A model generated the notes under the pieces. That model did no database searches. It was not told where the DNA came from and worked only from the letters and a program-made list of their open reading frames with translations. Positions 13,756-23,100 of a stretch of DNA of 64,000 nucleotides are shown here, one piece after another (position 1 is the stretch's first letter; the number at the start of each line of letters is the position of its first letter). A program made the translations under genes and the position numbers. Origin of the DNA: a virus; the IMG/VR virus record IMGVR_UViG_3300025889_000073, positions 62,001 to 126,000 of that record; one strand, written 5' to 3'.

Positions 13756-14403
13756 ATGGCAAAGTATTTTAATTATTTTCCAAAAACATTTTATTCAGCA
13801 AATACGGAAAATAATAATTTAGAAACAGTAACAAATATAATTTCTAGAATTAATTTTTTAGAAAATGTTAAAAAAGAATCTACTGTGTTTTATGAATATG
13901 AGGTGCGTGATGGCGACACCCCAGAAATTATTGCTGGAAAATATTATGATAATCCAGAGAGACATTGGATTGTTTTGATGTTTAATGATATCATTGACCC
14001 ACAATTTGATTGGCCTTTATCGTACAATACGTTTATTAATTTTGTTGATAAAAAATATACAGACAGGGGAGCTGCAAATACAACTCCTCAAACCGGATTG
14101 GCTTGGGCAATGAATAATAATAATGTACACTCTTATTATTACACAAAAGAAAGAACCAATTCTGACGGAAAAACAATAACTGAAATTCTTCAAGTTGACG
14201 CCAATACATATGCAAATGTAACTGTTTCATCAAATAATTATACACTAGGTGACGGAACAACAATTACGGAAACAACAACCAAAAATACAAAAACTTATTT
14301 TGAATATGAAAATGAATTGAATGAAAGTAAGAGAAAAATAAAATTAATTAAACGAGATTATATACAACAGATTGAAAAAGAAATGAAGAAGAACATCAAA
14401 TGA
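13756..14403 (+). CDS. 53: gp53 baseplate wedge subunit
   Basis: The 215-residue protein opens MAKYFNYFPKTFYS and has the LysM-like wedge core EYEVRDGDTPEIIAGKYYDNPERHWIVLMFNDIIDPQFDWPLS (about residues 48-90), the hallmark of gp53. The remaining part is polar and Thr/Asn-rich, with a Lys-rich helical C-terminus. In T4, gp53 links neighbouring wedges and the hub within the inner baseplate. The stop overlaps the next ATG by 4 bp (ATGA), so it is coupled to the hub gene. The 120-200 region is more divergent than the core but no truncation is evident. Confidence 0.88.
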   Translation: MAKYFNYFPKTFYSANTENNNLETVTNIISRINFLENVKKESTVFYEYEVRDGDTPEIIAGKYYDNPERHWIVLMFNDIIDPQFDWPLSYNTFINFVDKKYTDRGAANTTPQTGLAWAMNNNNVHSYYYTKERTNSDGKTITEILQVDANTYANVTVSSNNYTLGDGTTITETTTKNTKTYFEYENELNESKRKIKLIKRDYIQQIEKEMKKNIK

Positions 14404-15737
14404 CGTTTAACATTAAAAAATCGACTCAATTTAAGATTAATGAATTGGTAATTGTTTCTAAGGCTGGAAACATTGATATATCTGGAATATTTGAAGAAAT
14501 AAGTTTTTATGATTCTCTTTTTTCTCCTGTTAGAAGTGGTAAAATATTAATCAAAGATTCGATTGGTTTGTCTGGTAAATTGTTATTTGATGGTTCTGAA
14601 GCTTTATTGGTAGAAATTGTTAAATCGGAAAATTCTGATATTGCTTCATTTAGAAAATCATATAGAATTTATAAACAATCAAAAAGAAAAAATAGTGGTT
14701 TGAATAGTGAATCGTATTTGTTACATTTTGTTTCCGATGAATTTATATTTTCAAAACAACAAAAAATAAATCAGTCTTATGATAGTACATATTCAAAAGT
14801 TGTTGAAAAGCTATTAACAAATTATTTACAGGTGCCAAGGTCAGCTCTTACTGGTATTTTTGAGCCCACTTATGGAATTAGAAATATTGTTATACCAAAT
14901 TTATCACCTTTGAATGCTATCGAATGGTGTGCTAAACGAGCTGTTGACCAAAATCAAGCTCCAAATTTTTTGTTTTTTGAAAATTATTCTGGATATAATT
15001 TTGCTACACTTTCTACATTATTGACACAAACAGATATATTGGACATCAAATTTGAACCTAAAAATCAATCAAAAACAAATTCATTAAATGAAATGTCATC
15101 AGCTAGAGCTTTTCAAGTTGTTCAACAAAACGATACATTGAAAAAAATATCTGAAGGTGTTAATGCTGCTCAATTTGTTGGTTTTGATCCTATAACTGGT
15201 ATAACAGCTAAAAAACAAATAAGTTTTGGAGATGTATTCAATTCGATGAAACATGGAAACGATACACCCAATTTTTCTTCTCTAGTTAATAGAGCTGGTG
15301 TAGATTTTCAACAAGCATTTGGTTCTAAAAAAGTTGTTGGTTCTTTTGAAGCTGCACAACAATTAAGTGAATACATCAAACAAAAAACTCCAGAAATTAT
15401 TTCAAAATTAGACAATATGGAAAGTTATATCATTCAGAGAACTTCTATAATTAGTAATTTAATGTCAAAAAGATTGAAAATTGTTATGCCTGGAAATTTT
15501 CAACTTTCTTCAGGTTTTAATGTCAATGTTACCGCTCCATCATTTTCGAAAAAGGCTGTTGGTGAGGATAACGAAGACCCTTCTTTGAGTGGTAAATATA
15601 TAATTACATCATCTAGACAAATTATTGGTTACGACAAACACGAAACGATTATTGAAGTTGCTACAACATCTACAAATAATCCTTTTGTACCTTCAAGTAA
15701 CCCAACACAAACAAGAGAAATTTTAACATACGTTTAA
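14400..15737 (+). CDS. 27: gp27-like baseplate hub protein
   Basis: The 445-residue protein starts MTFNIKKSTQFKINELVIVSK and carries ISGIFEEISFYDSLFSPVRSGKILIKDS and SYDSTYSKVVEKLLTNYLQVP, then LSPLNAIEWCAKRAVDQNQAPNFLFFENYSGYNF (about residues 173-206). These describe the two tube-like barrels of contractile-tail hub proteins (gp27/gpD type). Related proteins are annotated as baseplate hub in T4-like cyanophages. It lies directly before gp5, and hub gp27 forms a trimer that holds the gp5 spike. The gp53 stop overlaps its start, and gp5 begins 1 bp after its stop. Similarity to T4 gp27 itself is not obvious by eye; the call is by context plus the hub motifs. Confidence 0.75.
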   Translation: MTFNIKKSTQFKINELVIVSKAGNIDISGIFEEISFYDSLFSPVRSGKILIKDSIGLSGKLLFDGSEALLVEIVKSENSDIASFRKSYRIYKQSKRKNSGLNSESYLLHFVSDEFIFSKQQKINQSYDSTYSKVVEKLLTNYLQVPRSALTGIFEPTYGIRNIVIPNLSPLNAIEWCAKRAVDQNQAPNFLFFENYSGYNFATLSTLLTQTDILDIKFEPKNQSKTNSLNEMSSARAFQVVQQNDTLKKISEGVNAAQFVGFDPITGITAKKQISFGDVFNSMKHGNDTPNFSSLVNRAGVDFQQAFGSKKVVGSFEAAQQLSEYIKQKTPEIISKLDNMESYIIQRTSIISNLMSKRLKIVMPGNFQLSSGFNVNVTAPSFSKKAVGEDNEDPSLSGKYIITSSRQIIGYDKHETIIEVATTSTNNPFVPSSNPTQTREILTYV

Positions 15738-15738
15738 T

Positions 15739-16602
15739 ATGAGTACAGAAAACCCAGCATTTACTTGGTGGACAGGCTTTGTAGAAAATAGACAAGACCC
15801 TTTAAAAATGGGTCGTTGTCAGGTTAGGTGCGTTGGTTGGCATTCCGAAAACAAATCAGAATTACCAACAGTTAATTTGCCTTGGGCAACACCATTATTA
15901 CCAATAAACAATCCAACACCTTATTCACCAAAAGAGGGTGATATGGTTTTTGGTTTCTTTACTGATGGTGAAAATGCCCAACAACCAGTTATGATGGGAA
16001 TATTTCCTAGAATTCCTTTGAAAGAAGGCAATCCTAACGAAGCATTCCAGGACCCAAGAACATCTGGAGAATTGTCATCAGCCCCAGTCAAGCCAAACGA
16101 GTCTCCAACGAATTACCCAAGGCGTCTTGATGAACCGACTACATCACGCTTGGCAAGAAACGAGGAGATTACGGATTCGATTGTTTCCTTAAAGAAAGAA
16201 AAGAAACTTGGTAAAGTAGAACCGGACCCTTATTATTCGGCACAATACCCATATAACAATGTATATGAATCCGAATCTGGCCACGCTTTGGAGTTTGATG
16301 ATACTCCAAATGCCGAAAGAATTCATTTATATCACAGGTCGGGTTCATACATTGAAATGGCCGCAAACGGTGACAGAACGGAAAGAATACAAAGAGATAA
16401 ATTCGAAGTTGTTGTCGGTAACGAACAAGTATATGTTAAAGGTGATGTAACTGTTTATGTTGATGGAAATGTTAATATGGATATTGGAGGTAATGCTAGT
16501 ATGAAAGTTGGAGGAAATTTTAATGCAAATATTGGAGGAACTTGTGATATTACTTCTGGTGGAAATATGAAACTTAAAGCTCCTAGGATAGATTTGAATT
16601 GA
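15739..16602 (+). CDS. 5: gp5 baseplate hub spike, without lysozyme domain
   Basis: The 287-residue protein has an N-terminal OB-fold (FTWWTGFVENRQDPLKMGRCQVRCVGWHSE, then LPWATPLLPINNPT and GDMVFGFFTDGENAQQPVMMGIFP). A Pro-rich linker (about 100-160) leads to a C-terminal triple-stranded beta-helix (about 205-287) of short repeats such as VYVDGNVNMDIGGNASMKVGG. T4 gp5 is 575 residues with a lysozyme domain between these parts; there is no room for one here, and the linker goes directly into GHALEFDD. The trimer forms the membrane-piercing spike under the hub, and the PAAR tip gene follows at once. Wall-cutting may therefore be done by the GH19 tail protein. Confidence 0.9.
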   Translation: MSTENPAFTWWTGFVENRQDPLKMGRCQVRCVGWHSENKSELPTVNLPWATPLLPINNPTPYSPKEGDMVFGFFTDGENAQQPVMMGIFPRIPLKEGNPNEAFQDPRTSGELSSAPVKPNESPTNYPRRLDEPTTSRLARNEEITDSIVSLKKEKKLGKVEPDPYYSAQYPYNNVYESESGHALEFDDTPNAERIHLYHRSGSYIEMAANGDRTERIQRDKFEVVVGNEQVYVKGDVTVYVDGNVNMDIGGNASMKVGGNFNANIGGTCDITSGGNMKLKAPRIDLN

Positions 16603-16603
16603 T

Positions 16604-16900
16604 ATGCCAGCAGTCGTTAGAGTTGGTAGTGATACGCACATAGGCCACGCATCACCGACACCAAATCCTTTTCACAAAACAGCCTATGCATCAGGTTCTT
16701 CTGATGTTTTCACAAATAGTAAATCAACAGTAAGAGTTGGAGATGTAACTGGTTGTGGTGACCCAGCAACATCAGGTTCACCTACTGTTTATGTAAATGG
16801 TATACCCGTTCATAGAAAAGGCGATTCTACTGGAGGACATGGCTCTTGGCCAGGCAATGCTGCATCATCTGGCTCAGGAAATGTATTTGCAAATGGCTAA
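16604..16900 (+). CDS. 5.4: PAAR-domain spike tip protein (gp5.4-like)
   Basis: This 98-residue protein is a compact PAAR repeat protein: MPAVVRVGSDTHIGHASPTP, STVRVGDVTGCGDPATSGSPTVYVNGIPVHRKGDSTGGHG. The His and Cys residues (HIGH, GCG, PVHRKGD, GGHG) are placed to bind the metal ion at the cone apex. PAAR proteins sharpen the tip of the spike trimer in T4 gp5.4 and type VI secretion. It begins 1 bp after gp5, and its last 8 bp overlap the next gene start. A C-terminal Ala/Ser/Gly-rich segment of about 15 residues is the only extension. Confidence 0.92.
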   Translation: MPAVVRVGSDTHIGHASPTPNPFHKTAYASGSSDVFTNSKSTVRVGDVTGCGDPATSGSPTVYVNGIPVHRKGDSTGGHGSWPGNAASSGSGNVFANG

Positions 16901-17828
16901 ACCAGATTATTTTCAAATATCGACCCACTTAGAAGGTTTAAAAAATATAGTTTTACCTTCTTATTATGCGGGAAATGTTAATAGTGTTAATGGATGGTCA
17001 AATGTTATTACTTGGTCAAATACTTATGGTGAAATTCCTTATAATTTTATATATGTCCAAACCACTTATGGAGGAGTTAGAAACCACGGTACCGGTAGTG
17101 GCAGCCAAACCGACGCCGTTGCCTCGGAGCCAGGTTCAACCAGATATTTTAAATTTGGAGATAGTGGTCTTGATAGATATATTACTTTTAATGCTTATGA
17201 TTATATTGATACAATCAAATATTATTTTATTGCTGGTGATAGTTCCAATGGCTTGGAAAAGCCTGACGCCGGTGAAAATATAGTTATTGAAGTGAGTGCT
17301 GATGGCGGTGTTAATTGGACTATAGCAAATACAATTTATGATACTACCTTGATGACATCCTGGACTGAAGTTACTGATGTTATATCTGTTAGTGTTACTC
17401 CAACAGTTGGAATGAATGTTAGGTTTAGACAAGTTAATTCAAGTGGCAACAACTTTGACTGTTATGGTTTAGATAATGTTAGGTTCTATTCTAATGGAAC
17501 TGAAATTATGATGCAGAATTTTGAACCAGAATTTGGTTGGACGAATGTTATTACTGGATCGACGGAAATTTCTATTTCTGTAAATAATGAAATAAAAATT
17601 CAAGAAACAAACGATTATATAAATTCAAATTTAATATTGCTTTACACTTTTACTGAAGAATTGACTGATGAAGAAAGAGGACTTTTTGATTATGTTTCTC
17701 CCGATTATGTTTCTGTTAATCCTGGCACAGGAACAGATATTTACATTTCCGATGAATACTATCCTTTTGACAATACGGTTAAAGCAAATAGCTATGTTGG
17801 AGTATATTATGATGAGAGGACATTCTAA
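16893..17828 (+). CDS. surface protein with W-x-N motif and jelly-roll (reelin/MAM-like) module
   Basis: I start this at the ATG overlapping the PAAR stop (MAKPDYFQISTHLEG), giving 311 residues; a start 96 bp upstream lies wholly within the PAAR gene and is not supported. Residues 33-45 hold NGWSNVITWSNTYG. A predicted beta-sandwich (about 55-215) follows: GTGSGSQTDAVASEPGSTRYFKFG, SSNGLEKPDAGENIVIEVSADGGVNW, VRFRQVNSSGNNFDCYGLDNVRF. The same module recurs in the 4571-residue protein (NGLETPDANEYLLVQV, YDNYAIDDITF). Such folds bind carbohydrates or proteins. Lying between the spike tip and the fibre genes, it may be a small tail adaptor or receptor-binding protein. No homologue with known function is recognised. 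Confidence 0.65.
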   Translation: MAKPDYFQISTHLEGLKNIVLPSYYAGNVNSVNGWSNVITWSNTYGEIPYNFIYVQTTYGGVRNHGTGSGSQTDAVASEPGSTRYFKFGDSGLDRYITFNAYDYIDTIKYYFIAGDSSNGLEKPDAGENIVIEVSADGGVNWTIANTIYDTTLMTSWTEVTDVISVSVTPTVGMNVRFRQVNSSGNNFDCYGLDNVRFYSNGTEIMMQNFEPEFGWTNVITGSTEISISVNNEIKIQETNDYINSNLILLYTFTEELTDEERGLFDYVSPDYVSVNPGTGTDIYISDEYYPFDNTVKANSYVGVYYDERTF

Positions 17829-20165
17829 ATGACAATAACATTTAGAAAAGATAAAAAATATCCTTTAACTTATCCAGAAATGGATGAGAATTTTCGTGAT
17901 TTATTGGAAGATACAGACCTACAGAGAGTTACTGAAAATGGCGCCGAGGCTAATATTGGATTTTCAGCAAATAATGTTGTTGTAAGTAATACTGTTATTA
18001 GATATGGAGCAGATTATTATACAGACACATTTTCAATTTCGGAACTACGTTCTGATAATGATATAATAGAACTTGTTGATGATAAGATAAGAGGTACACA
18101 ACAAGGTCAAATTGCTGCAAACGGTTCTGTTATACAAACAGTTTACACCAATATTAATGATATAACACAACAATTGAATTCTTCTGAAATTTTAATAGAA
18201 TCTTTTAACACATCAATATCTCAAAAAAATTTTTTGAGCCGTTATAAAAGTAAAATAAAGGTTGAAATTGATTTAAAATATGAACCTTCTAATTTTGATT
18301 TAAGTTTTCCATATGTAATAATTGTTACCAGAAATGGAAAAGAGGTTTATCGTTCAACACAAAAAATTATTCATACGACAAACATCAATAATTCTCCACC
18401 TATAGTTCCTTCAGTATATAATGAAAAAATATTATTTGATGATTTTATTAATCAGAGAACTGAAAAATGTGATTATAAATTATATTTCAAATTTGAATTT
18501 GATGGCGCATCTGACACTATTTTTACTAACCAAGATTTGATTACGGACATTTCAGCATCCACTAGAATTTGGGATGATATAGAATATGGAGAAAATGTAC
18601 ATATTATAAGAGCTGGAAAACTTTATGGATGGGGTAATAATCATTATGGTCAATTGGGTACAGACGATACTATTTACAGGTCTCTACCAACACAGATAGG
18701 GACGGATACAAATTGGGAAAAAATTGATACAAATGGAATGGCTTCTTTTGGACTTAAAACTGATGGTACAATATGGGTTTGGGGAGCTACTGGTGTTGTT
18801 TCTGGAAATGTTTCTTCTCCTGTTCAAGTTGGAACAGAAACCGATTGGCACATTATAGAGATGACAAAAAGGCCTTACCAATTTGCAGATAATGAAAAAA
18901 ACAGTTTCTTCTGTATTCGTGAGTCTGATGGAAAGCTTTTTAGTTTTGGATCCAATTTAAACGGAATATTAGGAACTAATGATACTGTCGATAGGTCATT
19001 ACCCACACAAATTGGTCCCACTGGTTCATCGGATTGGTGTCGCCAGATTGAAGCTATAAACGGCACCAACATTTTGGCCTGGAAACCAGCAGCTGCCGCA
19101 ACAATTTGGAGTAGGAATATTAGTAATATTCCCAATGATTCAAATTCTGATCTATATTACTCTGCTTGGAACGGTTCTTTTAGTCTCTTTGCTTGGGGAA
19201 ATAATAAAAGTTCTAAATTTTATCCTTATGTTAGTTCAACTTGGCCAATCGATAGTTATAAAAGTTCTCCGGTAAATGTGGGAAGTGGTTTTGTCGATAC
19301 TTCTCTTTTTCAAATAGATTATGCTGTGAATGACCCAGACGGCAGCGGACCTCTTAGACTTAGTAGACACAATAAATCTTTTTCTATTAGTGATAATTAT
19401 TCTTTATTTTTAAGGAAAGCAAGAAGATTTGACCTTTATAATATACCTTATGGTTATTATATGGAGCCCCATTTTCAAGGAGATAACTCTTTAGAACAAG
19501 TTGTTGCATATTCATCTCGGGAAATAAGCTACTGGGACGCAGATTTATTAGAAAATAATGGCACGAATGGATATAGTTCTCCTGTAAATATTGGTTCACA
19601 TTGGTTTATAACTGATTTTGATGATTATTTTGGTTATGATGCTGACATCGGTGAAGCAGTTCATAAAATAGAAGATGCTACTGTTGGGTTTTTAAGTGTA
19701 CATTCTACACTTGCAAATTCTTTTGTACTTTCTGAAAACAATCATTTATATCCTTTAGGTACATCTGGTGGAATTCAATTTGGGTGTACCGGCCGAGGAC
19801 TATCCGAAGAAAATTACTCATTATTTCAAAACACAAAAAAAGTTTCATTTGATGATTTTTTTATGAACGAAAAAATAGAAAAAGTTGAATGTAATTCACA
19901 ACAAGTGGAAGTTTTGATACTAACAAATTTGGGAAATATATATGGTTTTGGTCACTTCAATAAACACTTATGGAAAGACGTTTATGAACTTTCTTCAGGA
20001 AAAACTTGGCCACAAACTCTTAATGGTGAAATATTGGAAGATGAGGAGTATCCTAAGTTTAATAAACCTGAATTAATACTTAGTAGATTTACTTCTGTTA
20101 ATGCTGATGAACCATCAATAACATTTAAACACAGTTCTATAACACTAATGGAAACAGTATATTAA
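17829..20165 (+). CDS. tail surface protein with N-terminal anchor and RCC1-type propeller
   Basis: The 778-residue protein begins with an anchor shared with the next two genes (LTYPEMDENFRDLLEDTDLQRVTENG, residues 14-39). A beta-rich domain follows (about 45-240), then RCC1-type blades from about 250 to 717, for example LYGWGNNHYGQLGTDDT, TIWVWGATG, LFSFGSNLNGILGTNDT, LFAWGNN and IYGFGHF. I count about seven or eight blade motifs, enough for one seven-bladed propeller. RCC1 folds bind proteins or other ligands; in a phage tail a receptor role is plausible. It starts right at the stop of the preceding gene. Blade sequences here are less regular than in the 4571-residue protein. Confidence 0.72.
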   Translation: MTITFRKDKKYPLTYPEMDENFRDLLEDTDLQRVTENGAEANIGFSANNVVVSNTVIRYGADYYTDTFSISELRSDNDIIELVDDKIRGTQQGQIAANGSVIQTVYTNINDITQQLNSSEILIESFNTSISQKNFLSRYKSKIKVEIDLKYEPSNFDLSFPYVIIVTRNGKEVYRSTQKIIHTTNINNSPPIVPSVYNEKILFDDFINQRTEKCDYKLYFKFEFDGASDTIFTNQDLITDISASTRIWDDIEYGENVHIIRAGKLYGWGNNHYGQLGTDDTIYRSLPTQIGTDTNWEKIDTNGMASFGLKTDGTIWVWGATGVVSGNVSSPVQVGTETDWHIIEMTKRPYQFADNEKNSFFCIRESDGKLFSFGSNLNGILGTNDTVDRSLPTQIGPTGSSDWCRQIEAINGTNILAWKPAAAATIWSRNISNIPNDSNSDLYYSAWNGSFSLFAWGNNKSSKFYPYVSSTWPIDSYKSSPVNVGSGFVDTSLFQIDYAVNDPDGSGPLRLSRHNKSFSISDNYSLFLRKARRFDLYNIPYGYYMEPHFQGDNSLEQVVAYSSREISYWDADLLENNGTNGYSSPVNIGSHWFITDFDDYFGYDADIGEAVHKIEDATVGFLSVHSTLANSFVLSENNHLYPLGTSGGIQFGCTGRGLSEENYSLFQNTKKVSFDDFFMNEKIEKVECNSQQVEVLILTNLGNIYGFGHFNKHLWKDVYELSSGKTWPQTLNGEILEDEEYPKFNKPELILSRFTSVNADEPSITFKHSSITLMETVY

Positions 20166-20166
20166 T

Positions 20167-23100
20167 ATGTCTATTACATACAGAGGAAATAAATTTAAAG
20201 CTCTAACACATGAAGAGCTCGATGAAAATTTTCGAGATTTGAGATATGATACTGATTTGCATAGAGTTACAAATTCTGGAAACACAACAAATGTTTCTAT
20301 AACAGTAGAATCTATTACTGCAAACACAATTACAACAACAAACACTATAATACAAGAATTGTCTTTGTTGGCCACAGACGAATTGATTTTTGCTGACGTA
20401 GACCCAAATTATTTAAAAAAATCGATTGAGATTTCTGAAAATGTTAAAATAGTTGGCCAAGAAGGTTCAATCTATGCTCCGGGAAATATTATTCAAGTCA
20501 AACAGAAAATTTATGATAAACCTTCAAGATATTATTTTGACCCAACATCCACTTACTCCTCAGATTTTCTTGGTTGGGACAAATCTAAGAGCTATCCATA
20601 TTCAGAGGTTTTTAATGACGGTGTATTAAGTTTCACTCCACATTCCACAGACTCAAATAATACTGTACAAGTAAATCTTTGTTTAAGTTATTCATTGGAT
20701 AGTAAAAAAACGTCGTATTCTGGAGAAATTGATATTGAATTATGGGATTATCCCGACTATGTGTCTGGTACTTATAAATTTATTACACATTTAGCTACAA
20801 TAAAATCTGGAACAATTTCTACCGATCCAAACAATGTTTGTGGAAATACTTTACAATCTTTAAATTTAGTATATCTCGATGAAAATATATCAAACACTAG
20901 AAATTATGTAATTAGATTTAAACCGCCCACGAGTTTTTCTCCTAATACCACCTTTCTCAATATAAATCAAACCACTCAGATGTATTATGCTTCAAACACT
21001 TTTGTTGAAACATCAAATGTGGCGGTTACAACGAGAACATGGGAACCTTACGTTGAAAGTATAGTTGGTGATGAAGAACTTATTACCAATTTTAATGATG
21101 GTAATAACCAATTAGATGTTGCTAATACCGAATCAACCACTTGGGCTTTTGAACGTGGCACAGCAAATACGCAAAGATTTGGGCCTAATTATTACACACC
21201 AGATTTTGGTGAATATGTAATTAATGGACATCCAGGAACAAAATTTGATGTGATAATGTATGACGATTTCAACGAGCCTACAATTAACACCATAAAATGG
21301 AATAGTTCATCAACAATCAATTTGGTTTCCGCAAATACTGGTGTTAGTGCAACAGGAAATACCGAAGGCTTAAGAGTTCCTGATATTAAAGCCACAAATG
21401 AAATTGTTTTATCTGTGAACGATTATTCAGATGGCCAAAATTTAATTTCACAAAGTTCTACAGATTGGGATATAGCAAATTGTAATTCTGAAATTTTTGT
21501 TTGTGAATTGGATGACGTTAATTTAGCTTTTTCTAGAAAACTTTATCCTCCGATGCAGTTTTTACCTGGTTATACTGATACATCAATACCAGCTGGTTAT
21601 AATCAAGAAGAAGAATGTTTGGCTTATGTTAATAATCGTTGGACTTTTCCAAAAAATCCTAAATCTTCAAACAACGCAATTGTTTTCCCCGGCGGCTGGG
21701 ATAATAGACTTGATAGAAAAATAGAGTTATATTCTAAATTTTTAGATTTAACTAATTATACACATATTAGTTTTTATATGATAAGAGGAACTGCTGGAAA
21801 TGGTTATTATAGGACTCGTTATTCTGGCGGTGTCACTCCATATATGCAATTAGATTTTCGAACTGCAAACAAATCTTCGTTAGGCTCGCCAGAACCTTTT
21901 ACTGGAAGTACCGGCATTTATACAAGCCGTGACGAAAAATCATTGTCAATTTCCAGTAGCAATTATGGATTACAATACTTAAATCAAAATAATATGTTTG
22001 AATGGGAAAAATATCATTTGGAAATTCCAGCAGCAGCAAGAGTTAACAATATGAGAATACATTTTGCATTTTATTACAATGATTTTTGGTTTGCTATACA
22101 AGATTTAACAGTATACAATGAAGCAAATTTAGATTCAAGCTCTTGTTACTATCTAAAAACTGACGAAAATAATTATGGAACTTGTGTTTTGGAAAGTAAT
22201 AATATAGATTTGTCAAACACATATGGTTTAACTTATTATTTTGCTTATGGAACCGATACTAATGGTGGCCGAGAGTTGAATAATAGAGGTTGTAGTGTAA
22301 TAAACTCAGAAACAATATATGATGATTTTGAAACAGGTACATTAAATTCTTCTTTGTGGGACACAGCTAATAGTGAAGGTTTTTTTGTAGCTTCTTCTGG
22401 TACAGGAACTGGAACAGGAGGGTTTATAAGTCCTTATGGAAATTATTATTTAAATACAACTGTTTGTCCAACTGGCCGCAATTACAGACTTTTGATAAGT
22501 AAACCATTAGATTTAACAAGTTACACACATTTTGGTTACACATCTATTAAAGGAAACAACACCAACGGCGGCACCACAACAACCTTTACGCATTATGCGA
22601 CATTATTAGATGAGAGATTAGACGGCCATTATAGAGGTTCCGGCTATACATATTCAAACTTTACTCAAGCCGGTGTTTGTACTACCGGCGAATCATCTAG
22701 TATAGACACATCTTATACGATTGATGACCATTTGTTCAGACAGCCTATTGGAGACGAATCGGAATATGATGGTAACATATTAGAAGCCGACAAAACGGTC
22801 GTTTGGGGTAAATCTTTGTATTTGATTCCTGAAAGTTGGAGAAAAAGTAATGTTGTTTTAATTATAGAGGTATATGACGGTAATAACGACGACGGATATT
22901 ATGCATTTGATAATATATTTTTCACCAATGATGTAACTCCATCAGCCAACATTCAAATAGAAATAGTGAATGATAATGAAACATGGAATTCAAGTAATAT
23001 TAATTTATCAACTTGGTTGCCTTTTTATTCTCATTTTGAGAATGACCCTACATACGGAACAAATCCGAACTATGTAATACCTAGATTGAGACAAACAACT

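Noticed and set aside
16797-16892. Upstream start for the 311-residue protein
   Set aside because: It would lie entirely inside the PAAR gene in another frame. The ATG at 16893 has the standard short overlap.
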